A stretch of 64,000 bases of DNA from CAVVYV01 sp963818205 (GTDB taxonomy: Bacteria; Actinomycetota; Thermoleophilia; Solirubrobacterales; 70-9). Location of the stretch: contig CAWFRG010000014.1 in the NCBI GenBank assembly GCA_963818205.1, positions 124,001-188,000 of the forward strand, in the 5' to 3' direction. This document shows positions 43,833-53,374 of the stretch, piece after piece. Under the pieces are notes generated by a model. That model was not told the origin of the DNA, did not search any database, and worked only from the letters and a program-made list of their open reading frames with translations. Within the stretch, counting starts at the first letter, position 1. Every line of letters begins with the position of its first letter. A program made the translations under genes and the position numbers.

Positions 43833-44428
43833 CAACGGTAGAGCCCCCGGTCCGTGATCAGCTCCGCCACCGGATCCGGGACCAGGTGCCGCAACGGCCT
43901 CGCCGCCGCTGCCCGCTGCCTGATCATGGTGGAAGACACTCCGCACAGTGGCATATCGATTATCTCTGCTCGATCGGCGGCACCAAGCCGCTCGAGCGCC
44001 GAGCGCACCGCCCCAAGGCCAATCCCGGGCCGGGGCACCACTCCGAGCCGCGCCAGCTCCACCACTCGCTCCGGCTCCTTCCAGCTCGCCAGGCCCGCCG
44101 CCATGTCGGCTCCCAGTAGAAAGAAGATCTCGCGGTCAGGATCGCGCTCGGTAAGAGCCTCCAATGTGAGGTAGCTGTAGGAGGGCCCCTCCCGCTCGAG
44201 CTCGATTCCCGACGCCTCCACCCCGTCCTCGCCGGAGGCCGCCCGCTCGGTCATCTCCAGCCGCACCTCTGCCCCGGGATCCTCCTCGATCTCCTTGTGG
44301 GGAGCGCGAGCGGTGGTGACCAGCAGGACCTCATCCAGGCCGAGCTGCCAGCGGGCCTCCTGGGCGAGCAGCAGGTGGCCGACATGAGGCGGATTGAAGG
44401 CCCCGCCAAGGACTCCGAGAGAACCGAC
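43832..44428 (-). CDS. nadD: Nicotinate-nucleotide adenylyltransferase, start unclear
   Basis: Adenylates nicotinate mononucleotide in NAD synthesis. The reading frame is intact from SLGVLGGAFNPPHVGHLLLA (the GGxFxPxHxGH site) through TARAPHKEI, FLLGADMAAG and CGVSSTMIRQR to the end. No ATG, GTG or TTG occurs at the expected start near 44428; the codon there is GTC. The in-frame GTG at 44266 would delete the active site. A base error at the start is the simplest explanation. The proA stop lies 4 bases upstream. Confidence 0.87.
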   Translation of the reverse strand, partial: VGSLGVLGGAFNPPHVGHLLLAQEARWQLGLDEVLLVTTARAPHKEIEEDPGAEVRLEMTERAASGEDGVEASGIELEREGPSYSYLTLEALTERDPDREIFFLLGADMAAGLASWKEPERVVELARLGVVPRPGIGLGAVRSALERLGAADRAEIIDMPLCGVSSTMIRQRAAAARPLRHLVPDPVAELITDRGLYR

Positions 44429-44432
44429 CGCT

Positions 44433-45698
44433 CTACTCCCTGATCTGCCCGCTGCCGTGGACGATGTACTTGGTCGTGGTCAGCTCGCGCAGCCCGATCG
44501 GCCCGCGCGCATGCAGCTTCTGGGTCGAGTTGCCGATCTCCGCCCCCATCCCGAACTCGTAGCCATCGGTGAAACGGGTGGAGGCGTTGACGTAGACGGC
44601 GGCCGCGTCGACCCCACCGGTGAAGCCTTCGGCGGCCTCCTCAGAGGAGGTGACGATGGCCTCGGAGTGACCCGTCCCATGAGTATTGATGTGCTCGATC
44701 GCCTCGCCGAGCGAGTCGACCACCGCGATCGCCATCTTCATCCCCAGGTACTCGGTGTCCCAGTCCTCGGGCGTCGCAACGCCAACCGGCACCGACCCCG
44801 CGTTCTCGCGGGTCCGCTCATCGCCGACCAGCTCGACCCCGGCGTCGGCGAGCTCCTGGATCGCGGCAGGCAGCAGGGCGCTGGCCACCTTCCTGTGGAC
44901 GAGCAGCGTCTCCGCCGAGTTGCAGACCCCCGGCCGCTGCACCTTCGCGTTGTAGGCGATCCGCTGCGCCATCGACAGGTCGGCGTCCTCATGCACGTAG
45001 ACGTGGCAGTTGCCGGCCGCCGCATACATCACCGGCACCTTGGCGACCTCCTTCAGCGCCCGCTTCAGGCCCTCTCCGCCGCGGGGAATGATCAGGTCGA
45101 CCAGTCCCTCCTGCGTCGCCAGCTCGCGCAGCTGCTCGTGCCCGCCGCCCTCGAGCAGGGAGGTCGCGGCCTCGGGGAGGTCGGCCGCCGCCAGCGCCTC
45201 GCGGACGAGGCCGGCGAGGAAGGCGTTCGAGGTCTCGGCGCTGCTGGAGCCGCGGAGGACAGCGGCGTTGCCGCTCTTCAGGCAGAGGGCGGCGGCGTCG
45301 ATCGTGACGTTGGGGCGCGCCTCGTAGACGATTGCGACGACGCCGATCGGGACGCGCTCCTTGCGCACCCGGAGGCCGTTCTCAAGGGTCCAGCTCTCGA
45401 CCAGCTCGCCGACCGGATCCTCGAGCCCGGCGATCTCCCTTACCCCGGCCGCCATCTCGGAGATTCGCTCCTCGGTCAGGGTGAGGCGGTCGATCAGGGC
45501 GTCGTTGAGCCCCTCCTCGCGCCCCGCCTCCAGATCCGCCCGGTTGGCCTCGAGCAACTCAGCCGACCGTGCTTCGAGCCGCATGGCGAGGTCCCCGAGG
45601 CAGGCATCCTTCGCCTCGCGTCCCACCCGCGCGAGAACATGCGAAGCCGCCTTCGCCTCCTCGCAAACCTCGCGAACGCTCCTCGTGACTGTGGCCAT
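44433..45698 (-). CDS. proA: Gamma-glutamyl phosphate reductase
   Basis: Second step of proline synthesis, NADPH-dependent. 421 residues, with RVPIGVVAIVYEARPNV, CLKSGNAAVLRGSS, IIPRGGEGLKRAL, the catalytic Cys in QRPGVCNSAETLLVH and the C-terminal GFGMGAEIGNSTQKLHARGP-type end (FGMGAEIGNSTQKLHARG). It is separated from proB by two oxidoreductase genes. It starts 29 bp after the ALDH stop. Confidence 0.96.
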   Translation of the reverse strand: MATVTRSVREVCEEAKAASHVLARVGREAKDACLGDLAMRLEARSAELLEANRADLEAGREEGLNDALIDRLTLTEERISEMAAGVREIAGLEDPVGELVESWTLENGLRVRKERVPIGVVAIVYEARPNVTIDAAALCLKSGNAAVLRGSSSAETSNAFLAGLVREALAAADLPEAATSLLEGGGHEQLRELATQEGLVDLIIPRGGEGLKRALKEVAKVPVMYAAAGNCHVYVHEDADLSMAQRIAYNAKVQRPGVCNSAETLLVHRKVASALLPAAIQELADAGVELVGDERTRENAGSVPVGVATPEDWDTEYLGMKMAIAVVDSLGEAIEHINTHGTGHSEAIVTSSEEAAEGFTGGVDAAAVYVNASTRFTDGYEFGMGAEIGNSTQKLHARGPIGLRELTTTKYIVHGSGQIRE

Positions 45699-45727
45699 GA
45701 AGAAAAGGGTAACTGCGCCGGGCCCGC

Positions 45728-47195
45728 CTACAGCTGAATCGACTTGACCTGGAGGAACTCCTCGAGGCCGAAGCGCCCCAGCTCCCGGCCGTGGCCGGAC
45801 TGCTTGTAGCCCCCGAAGGGGGCGACCGGGTTGAAGGTGGCGCCGTTGATCTGCACCTGTCCGGTCCGCATCCGCCGAGCCATCGCCTTCGCCCGGTCCG
45901 GATCGGCCGACCAGACGCCCCCGTCGAGACCGTAGATCGTCGAGTTGGCGATCTCGGCTGCCTCATCCTCGGAGTCGTAGGGGATGATCGAGAGCACCGG
46001 GCCGAAGATCTCCTCCTGCGCGATCGTCATCTCCGGCTTCACTTCGGAGAAGACGGTCGGGCGGACGAAGTAGCCGCGCTCGAGCCCCTCCGGCGCCTCG
46101 GCGCCGCCGGTGACGAGCTTCGCACCCTCCTCGGTGCCCTTCTCGATGTAGCCGCGAACCCGGTCGCGCTGAGCCTCGGAGACCAGCGGCCCGAGCCTGG
46201 TCGATGGCTCGAAGGGATCGCCGGGCTGCTGCTTCTCGGCCGCGGCCGCAGCGATCTCTTCCGCCTCCGCCAGCCTCTCGCGGGGGACCAGCATCCGGGT
46301 GTGGGCGCTGCAGGTCTGGCCGGAGTTGAGGAAGCAGTTGGCGACCCCGTGGGAGATCGCACCCTCCAGGTCGGCGTCATCGAGAATCACGTTCGCCGAC
46401 TTGCCCCCGAGCTCCAGCGAGACCTTCTTCACCGTGCCGGCGGCGACCTCGCTCACCCGCCGGCCCGCCCGAGTGGAGCCGGTGAAGGAAACCATGTCGA
46501 TCCCGTCATGGGCGGCGATCGCCTCACCGACCACGGGGCCGAACCCGGTGACCAGGTTGAAGGCCCCGGGCGGCAGTTCGAGAGAGTCGATGATCTCGGC
46601 GAGCACGAAGGAGCTCAGCGGCGTCACCTCGCTCGGCTTCACCACCACCGCGCAGCCCGCGGCAAGCGCCGGAGCGACCTTGGCGCAGATCTGGTGGAGG
46701 GGGTAGTTCCAGGGGGTGATGCAGCCGACCACTCCGACCGGCTCGCGGACCACCAGGGAGTTCCCGATCTGCTCCTCCCAGGCGACCTCGCCGGCCGCCT
46801 CGGGCATCGCCGCGAAGTCCATCGCCGGCAGCCCGGCCTGGATCGTCCGCGCGAGAGCGAGCGGCATTCCTACCTCGGCCGAGATCAGCGCCGCCAGCTC
46901 ATCCGCCCGAGCCGCCAGCGCCGCCGAGATCGCGGCACAGGCCTCCGTCCGCTGCTCGAGCGGCACCGCCGACCACGCCTCGAAGCCGGCCCGCGCCGCC
47001 TTCGCCGCCCGATCGACGTCCTCGGCCGTCCCTTCGGGGACCCGACCGATCACCTTCTCGGTGGTCGAGTCGACGACCTCGATCGAGTCCGAGCCCGAGG
47101 GCTCGACCCACTCGCCGCCGATGTAGAGGCGGTCGCGAACGATCTCTTCCTGGGGGTGGCCCGCCTGCGACGGCGGTCGGTGCCTCAGTAGCCAA
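45728..47195 (-). CDS. Aldehyde dehydrogenase family protein, one-base frameshift near start
   Basis: NAD(P)-dependent oxidation of an aldehyde; substrate not assignable. GCITPWNYPLHQICAKVAPA, KPSEVTPLSSF, SFTGSTRAGRRV, the catalytic Glu in VSLELGGKSANVI, the catalytic Cys in FLNSGQTCSAHTRM and EEIFGPVLSIIPY are intact. The start is TTG 47195 with AGGAAGGAG before it (ATEAPTAVAGGPP). A run of five C near 47152-47156 has one base too many and throws the frame just before QEEIVRDRLYIGGEW. It follows the GMC oxidase by a few bases, so the pair may oxidise an alcohol to an acid. Confidence 0.88.
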
Positions 47196-47198
47196 CGG

Positions 47199-49180
47199 TC
47201 ACTCCTTCCTTCGTGGTTCGCGCTTCCGCCCCGGCCTCGTCGGCGATCGCGACGCGGTGCGCCGCGCAAGGGCCATGATCGAGACCATCGGGTTGGTCCC
47301 CGACGAGGTCGGGAAGGCGCTGCCGTCCCCGATCCAGACGCCCTTGACGTCGTGGAGCTCGCCGAGCGGGTCGGCGACCGAGGTCTCGGGATCGGTCCCC
47401 ATCCGGCAGGTGCCCATCTGATGGGCGCTGAAGAGCTTGTGTCCGCCGGCCCGGAACGGGATCCGCTTGACCGACTCGATGAATGCGTCGAGGTCTTCGC
47501 CGCGGCGCCAGGTCGGGGCACCGGCGCGCAAGCGGATGGATCTGGTGGGCGCCCGCGGCCTCGTGGAGCCGGATCTGGACCTCGATCCCGCGGCGCAGGT
47601 TGGCGAGATCGACCTCGTCGGTCGACCGAGTAGGAGGGCACCGACTCGCCGTCGGCGTCCACGGCGACCTCGCCGTGGCCGCGGTCCCGGGTTAGGCCGA
47701 TGAAGGTCGCGCTGTGGCGGAACTGCTCCATCCGCTGCTTGTGGTCGGCGCCCGAGATCCAGGGCGTCGCCGAGCCGATCAGGCCGGGTCCGTACTGGTG
47801 GGTCTCGATCAGGAAGCCGTAGCCGTCGCCGGTGTCGGCGAACTGGTCGCAGAGCCCCGCCTGGGGCGCCCCCCACCAGGCCTGCTGGTCGGTGCCGTAG
47901 AGCGCCCCGACCACCGAGGACGGATGAAGCCTGAGGTAGCGACCATTCGCCTGGCCGCCGATTCCCGAGCGCGCGAGCAGGGCCGGGGACTCGAGCGCGC
48001 CGCAGGCGACCACCACCCGCGGTGCCCGGACGGTGACCGCGGCGCCACCACCTTCGGGCGGTTGCCAGACCGCTTCGACCCCGGCGCCGCGGCCGCCCTC
48101 GGTCAGCACCCGGGTCGCGCGGCAGTGTGTGATGAAGCGGGCCCCGTGCTCCTGAGCGTCGGCGAGCCAGGTGCGGTCGGCGCTCTGCTTGCTGCCCGAC
48201 TGGTCGCCGAAACCGAGATAGCCGGCCATCTCCGGCGAGTACTTGTCGGGATCGGTGTTGCGGATGATCGTCTCGAAGCTCCAGCCGAGCGCCTCCGCCC
48301 CCTCCTTCATCCGCTGCTGCGGGCCGTTCAGGTCGCTGCAGCGGTCGGTCGCGCCGATTCGCTCGAGCACGGCGTCGAGGTGGCCCTCGAACTCGGGGCC
48401 GTCGACGCCTTCGAGGCCATGCTCCTGCGCCCACTGCTCCCGGACCGAGGGCCGGGTTCGCAGGCAGTTGGTCCAGTTGATCGTCGTGCCGCCGCCGAGG
48501 GTGGTGCCCGCGACGAGGCTGACGTTGCCGTCGGCGGTCGGGGTCGGTCCGCCCCGCCAGAAGCGCTCCCGGAAGGCGGATAACTCGAGCTGGTCGAAGT
48601 CGGACTCGTTGAAGTAGCCGGCCGCCTCGAGCACGACCACATCGAGACCGCGCTCCGCCAAGGTCGCCGCGATCACGGCGCCGCCGGAGCCCGAGCCGAC
48701 CACGCAGACGTCGGCCTCGATCGTCTCCTCGGAGCCCTGCGGCTGGTGGATCTCTAGCGGCTTCGGGACCTCCGGCGGGGCGGAGACCGGGCCCGGGTAG
48801 CCGAAGGTTCGCCAGTTCGGGTTCTGGCCCGTCTCCGGGTCGGCGCCTCCGTAGTGGAGGAAGAGGGTCATCTTGACCAGGGCGTCGATGCCGGCCGCCG
48901 CCTGCGGGTCGGAGAGCGCCACGTTGCGAAGGATCTGCTCGCTGGAGAGCTGGGAGGTACGGCCGATCCCCTGGCCCCCGAGCGCCCGCAGCAGCACGAT
49001 GAGGCCCGCCTGCAGCTGCGGGTCGGGGATCTCCTCGATCAGCTGCGCGGCACCCTGGTCGACCCCCAGATCGCTGGCGCTGCGGCCCCAGAGCCCGTCC
49101 GGGTCGCGGTCGCGCTCGATCGCGGGCACGACCGTGTCGCAGACCGCCTTCAGGATCACGCGGTCGCGCTCGGTAAGCAC
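47199..49180 (-). CDS. GMC-family FAD oxidoreductase with gluconate-DH-subunit-3-like N-terminus, two frameshifts
   Basis: Oxidises an alcohol using FAD. The first ~110 residues (VILKAVCDTVVPAIERD, HYGG) resemble the small third subunit of gluconate 2-dehydrogenase, as in long-chain alcohol oxidases. The FAD motif VCVVGSGSGGAVIAATLAE follows, then AGTTLGGGTTINWTN, and the C-terminal block GTCRMGTDPETSVADPLGEL with SGTNPMVSIMALA. Frame changes near 47622 and 47531 each need one base removed (CCGCTTGCG for CCGCTGCG). The start is GTG. It is paired with the ALDH downstream. Confidence 0.85.
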
Positions 49181-49279
49181 GCTCGCCAGCCTCTTCCTCG
49201 CTCACCGCCTGGACTCTACCCGCCCTGGCCCGCCAGCCAGCCCTGATCAAACGGGTGGCGCCGGCGGCGCGCCCTTGCA

Positions 49280-50368
49280 CTAGGTGAGGACGAAGTAGTC
49301 CCGGTGCACGGCCTCCTCGGAGGCGTGCGGGAGGAGCTCGCGGACCTTGTCGGTGCGCAGGCCCTTGATCCGGCGGAGCTCGGCCGCCGAGTAGTTGACG
49401 ATTCCCTTGCCGATCGGCTCGCCGTCGGCGGCGACCTCGACAGCGTCACCGGCCTCGAACTCGCCGTCGACCGCGGTGATCCCGACCGGCAGGAGGCTGC
49501 TGCCGCGCTCGCGGAGCACCCTGGCGGCCCCGTCGTCAACCCGTAGGGTCCCGTGGCTCGGCTTCGCGTAGCGGAGCCAGAGCTTGAAGCTGGAGGCGCG
49601 CTCGGGGTGAGGCGTGAACCGGGTCCCGGTCGCCTCCCCGGAGGCGGCCGCTCGCAGGGTCCCCTCGGCGGTGCCGTTGCAGATCACGGCGCCGATCCCG
49701 GCGGCGCCCGCCATCTGCGCGGCGGCGACCTTGCTCCGCATCCCGCCGAGCCCGAAGGGGGAGGTGTGCTCGCCGATCTCATAGCCGGCGATCTCGGCCT
49801 CGTCGCGGACCTCGGCGACCAGCTCCGCGTCGGGGTGCTGCCGGGGATCACGCGTGTAGAGCCCCTCCTGGTCGGTGAGCAGGACAAGCACCCGAGCCTC
49901 GAGCATGATCGCGACCTGGGCGGCGAGGAAGTCGTTGTCGCCGAAGGTGATCTCGTCGGTGGCGGTGGTGTCGTTCTCGTTCACCACCGGGACCACGTGC
50001 CAGGCAAGCAGCCGGCCGAGCGTCTGCCGGGCATTCAGGTAGTTGGTGCGAAGCTGCAGATCGGAGGCCGTGAGGAGCACCTGGGCGGCGCGCACGCCGC
50101 CGGCGGCGAGCCGCTGCTCGTAGGCGCGGTAGAGGCTCCCCTGCCCGACCGCCGAGGCCGCCTGGAGCTCGTCGATCTCCCGCGGCCGCTGTGCGAGCTC
50201 GAGCACCCGCATGCCGCGTGCGATCGCGCCCGAGGTGACCATCACCACCTCCTCCCCACCCTCGTGGAGCTCGGTGACCTGGGCGCAGACGCGGTCGAGG
50301 ACGTCCTCGCGCAGGGCGCCGTCGTCGGCGGCGACGATCGATGAGCCGAGCTTTGCGACCACGGTCAT
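49280..50368 (-). CDS. proB: Glutamate 5-kinase with PUA domain
   Basis: First step of proline synthesis and the usual target of proline feedback. 362 residues from ATG 50368. VVAKLGSSIVAADDG, VTSGAIARGMRVL, FGDNDFLAAQVA, LLTDQEGLYTRDPR and FGLGGMRSKVAAAQMA form the kinase domain. A C-terminal PUA domain (about 280-360) has LPVGITAVDGEFEAGD. The start is only 32 bp from the divergent nitrilase gene. Confidence 0.96.
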   Translation of the reverse strand: MTVVAKLGSSIVAADDGALREDVLDRVCAQVTELHEGGEEVVMVTSGAIARGMRVLELAQRPREIDELQAASAVGQGSLYRAYEQRLAAGGVRAAQVLLTASDLQLRTNYLNARQTLGRLLAWHVVPVVNENDTTATDEITFGDNDFLAAQVAIMLEARVLVLLTDQEGLYTRDPRQHPDAELVAEVRDEAEIAGYEIGEHTSPFGLGGMRSKVAAAQMAGAAGIGAVICNGTAEGTLRAAASGEATGTRFTPHPERASSFKLWLRYAKPSHGTLRVDDGAARVLRERGSSLLPVGITAVDGEFEAGDAVEVAADGEPIGKGIVNYSAAELRRIKGLRTDKVRELLPHASEEAVHRDYFVLT

Positions 50369-50400
50369 GGCGCTGAGTCTAGGAGCGGCCGGGGCGGCGT

Positions 50401-51399
50401 ATGCTGGCGGCGGTGACACTGTTCGGCACTGTGCGCGTCGCTGCCATCCAGGCCACGCCTGTGATCCTCGACGCCGAGGCTTCGGTCCAGAAGGCGGTCC
50501 GCTTGATCGGCGAGGCGGCGGATGGTGGAGCGGAGCTCGCGGTGTTACCGGAGACCTTCGTCCCCCTCTACCCGTCGGGCGGCTGGGCGAAGCAAGCAGC
50601 GGACTTCGATGGCTTTGACGAGCTTTGGGAACGCCTTTGGGCGAACTCGGTCGACGTTCCGGGTCCGCTCGTCGATGAGCTCGCGGCCGCCTGCTCCGAA
50701 CACGAGATCCACTGTGCGATCGGCGTCAACGAGCGCGAGTCCGAACGGCCTGGCTCGCTCTACAACTCGATGCTGCTGATCGGACCGGGCGGGCTGATCG
50801 CCAAGCACCGCAAGTTGATGCCGACGCAGCACGAACGGCTCTTCCATGGGATCGGCGCCGGAGACGACCTCGACGCCGTCGAGACGCCGCTGGGCAGGAT
50901 CGGCGGGCTGATCTGCTGGGAGAACCGGATGCCGCTCGCCCGCTACCGCGTCTACCGCTCCGGCCCGCAGATCTGGGTCGCGCCGACCGCCGACGACTCC
51001 GACGGCTGGATCGCGAGCATGCGGCACATCGCGATCGAGTCCGGCGCGTTCGTCGTCTCGGTTCCTCAGTACATCCCGCGCAGCGCCTTCCCCGAGGACT
51101 TCCCGGCCGAGCTGCCCGACTACGAGGTGTTCGGGCGGGGCGGGGTGGCGATCATCGAGCCCGGGGAGGGCGATCTCATTGCCGGGCCCCTGTATGACGA
51201 GGAGGGGATCGTCTTCGCGGACTGCGACCTCAACCTTGGACTGCACGCGAAACGGTGGTTCGACTCGGTCGGCCACTACAGCCGGGAGGACGTGCTGATG
51301 GGGGAGATCGGCCTGCGGCGCCGATCAGGCCGGGTCGAGCTCGAATTCCACCTCACCCACCACCACGTCGTCCCCGGGCACGAATCCGGCGCGCTGAAG
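50401..51399 (+). CDS. Nitrilase, 3' end uncertain
   Basis: Carbon-nitrogen hydrolase converting a nitrile to acid plus ammonia. The triad is complete: Glu in VLPETFVPLYP, Lys in IAKHRKLMPT and Cys in GGLICWENRMPLARY. The CWENRMPLAR form marks true nitrilases, not amidases. The family domain ends near VGHYSREDVL (~51297), yet this frame stays open to 51945, antisense to obgE. A one-base change in the GGGGG at 51300-51304 would bring a stop at ~51399, which I use as the end. It is divergent from proB. Confidence 0.8.
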
Positions 51400-52612
51400 C
51401 GCGGCTATTACCCCGATCTCCCTCAGCCTCCCCTCCAGGTAGTCGAGCGCCTCGGAGTTCGAGAGGTCGTGACGGGCGACCAGCATCTCGATACCTCGGC
51501 CCTCGACCCGGTAGCGCCCGTCGGCCTCCTTGATCACCTCGAAGCCCTCGTCCTCGCCGGGCCGGTACACCCGATGCTCCGCTTCGAACTCGGGCGCCGG
51601 CCCGGGCCGATCGGCCGCCTCCTCCGGCAGCGCGGAAAGGATCGCCTGCCGCAGCTCCTCCAACCCGGCGCCGGTGGCGGAGGAGACGGCGAGCACGGCG
51701 GGCACGGAGTCGCCGAAGCGGGCGCGCCAGCGCTCAACCGCCGCCTCTGCCTCCTCTTCGGGAACCAGGTCTCGCTTCGAGAGGGCGACGATCTCCGGAA
51801 GCCGCTCGAGGCCGGCCCCGTAGTCAGCGAGCTCCTGGCGCACCGCCTCGTAGTTGGACTCGGGGTCGCCGTCCGCCGGGGCGAACTCGACCAGGTGGAC
51901 GAGGAGGCGGCAGCGCTCGACGTGGGCGAGAAACTCGTGGCCTAGCCCGGCGCCCTCAGCCGCGCCCTCGATCAGCCCCGGGATATCCGCGATCACGACC
52001 TGGCGGTCGTCGAGGTCGAGGGTGCCGAGCACCGGCTCGACCGTGGTGAACGGATACTCGGCGACCTTCGGCGCCGCCCGGGTCAGCCGGCTCAGCAGCG
52101 ACGACTTGCCGGCGTTCGGCAGCCCGACCAGCCCGACGTCGGCGAGCAGCTTCAGCCGCAGCTCGATCTCCCCCGACTCGCCCTCGAGCCCCCGCTCGGC
52201 GAACCGGGGCGCCTGCCGGGTGGAGGTGGCAAAGCGCTTGTTGCCATGGCCGCCGGCCCCGCCGCGGGCGACCACGACCCGCTGGCCCGGGGCCAGGAGC
52301 TCGGCGGTCGAGCCGTCGATCCCGGTGACGACGCGTGCCGGGCGGCACCGCGATCACCTTGTCCTCCCCGCGCTCTCCGTGCTGGCGCTTGCCGCGCCCG
52401 TGGCCGCCGCGGCCGGCCCGGAAGTGGCGGCTGCGCCCGAGCGCGGCGAGATCGCGGCGCGAGGGATCGCAGACGACGACCACGTCGCCGCCGCGGCCGC
52501 CGTCGCCACCATCGGGCCCGCCGCGCGGCACGTGCGCCTCGCGGCGGAAGCTGACGCTGCCGTCACCGCCGCGTCCACCTTCGACGTAGATCTTCGCCCG
52601 GTCGAAAAGCAT
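51325..52612 (-). CDS. obgE: GTPase Obg, one-base frameshift
   Basis: Ribosome-associated GTPase needed for large-subunit assembly and stress control. The glycine-rich Obg fold starts FDRAKIYVEGGRGGDGSVSF and reaches IAVPPGT. The frame then changes near 52334 and continues as VVTGIDG, VVARGGAGGHGNKRFAT. The G domain follows with GLPNAGKSSLLSRL, DIPGLIEGAAEG and LSKRDLVPEE. The C-terminal OCT domain has VYRPGEDEGFEV. Removing one C in ACGCGTC gives PPGTVVTG. The order rplU-rpmA-obgE is universal. Confidence 0.9.
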
Positions 52613-52696
52613 CGGGGCGAAGTTAGCCGGAGCAGGCGATCTAGCTCGGTACCGGTCGGTGGCGCGGTCCCGCGGAACCGCGCCAGGAGGACGGCC

Positions 52697-52951
52697 CTAG
52701 TCGCCGTCGATGACCGAGATCCGGCGCCCCCGGCGGCCCGAGGTGTACTCGACCACACCGGCGCGGGTCGCGAAGATCGTGTGGTCGCGGCCGATGCCGA
52801 CGCCGTCGCCTGGCCGGAAGCGGGTGCCGCGCTGGCGGACGATGATCTCGCCGCCGTCGACCCGCTCGCCGGCGAAGATCTTGACCCCGAGCATCTTCGG
52901 GTTCGAGTCACGACCATTGCGGCTGGATCCGAGCCCCTTCTTATGAGCCAT
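52697..52951 (-). CDS. rpmA: 50S ribosomal protein L27
   Basis: Large-subunit protein near the peptidyl-transferase centre, 84 residues. AHKKGLGSSRNGRDSNPKML, then GGEIIVRQRGTRFRPGDGVG and RDHTIFATRAGVVEY, are all typical. There is no N-terminal cleavage extension of the Firmicutes type. The ATG lies 11 bases inside the rplU end. Confidence 0.97.
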   Translation of the reverse strand: MAHKKGLGSSRNGRDSNPKMLGVKIFAGERVDGGEIIVRQRGTRFRPGDGVGIGRDHTIFATRAGVVEYTSGRRGRRISVIDGD

Positions 52952-53360
52952 CCTTCGTCTCCTTATCCGCCGCCTTTGCAGCCGGCTTCTTTGTAGCCGC
53001 CGTAGATCCGGCGGCGCTTTTTGTGGCCGTCGCCTTTTTGCTGGGCGGCTTTCTCTGCAGCAGCTTGATCTCGGTCACCTCGAGGCGGGTGAGCTCGGAG
53101 CGGTGCCCTGCTTGCCGCCGGTAGCCCTTCTTCGCCCGGTACTTGAAGACCCGGATCTTCGGCCCGCGTTCGTGACCGGCGACCTTCGCCTCGACCTTGA
53201 CCTTCTCGGCGTCCTTGCCGACAACCAGGTCCTTGTCGAGGAGGGCGACCGCCCTCAGGTCCACCTTGGCACCCTCCTCGGCGGAGAGACGATCGACGAG
53301 CAGGGTCGTCCCCTTCTCGACCCGGTACTGCTTTCCGCCTGTCTCTACCACTGCGTACAT
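52941..53360 (-). CDS. rplU: 50S ribosomal protein L21 with basic tail
   Basis: 139 residues. The L21 core starts YAVVETGGKQYRVEKG and includes VFKYRAKKGYRRQAGHRSEL. After about residue 103 comes a ~35-residue Lys/Ala/Thr-rich tail (KPPSKKATATKSAAGS and on) not present in short L21 proteins. It starts 14 bp after rng, so RNase E/G and L21 are cotranscribed. Confidence 0.95.
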   Translation of the reverse strand: MYAVVETGGKQYRVEKGTTLLVDRLSAEEGAKVDLRAVALLDKDLVVGKDAEKVKVEAKVAGHERGPKIRVFKYRAKKGYRRQAGHRSELTRLEVTEIKLLQRKPPSKKATATKSAAGSTAATKKPAAKAADKETKDGS

Positions 53361-53374
53361 GATTCTCTGACTTG

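Noticed and set aside
45728..49180. A 1150-codon frame that would fuse the GMC oxidase to the aldehyde dehydrogenase
   Set aside because: The GMC C-terminal motif lies in another frame and the ALDH has its own TTG start with a ribosome site. The apparent fusion comes from frame errors.
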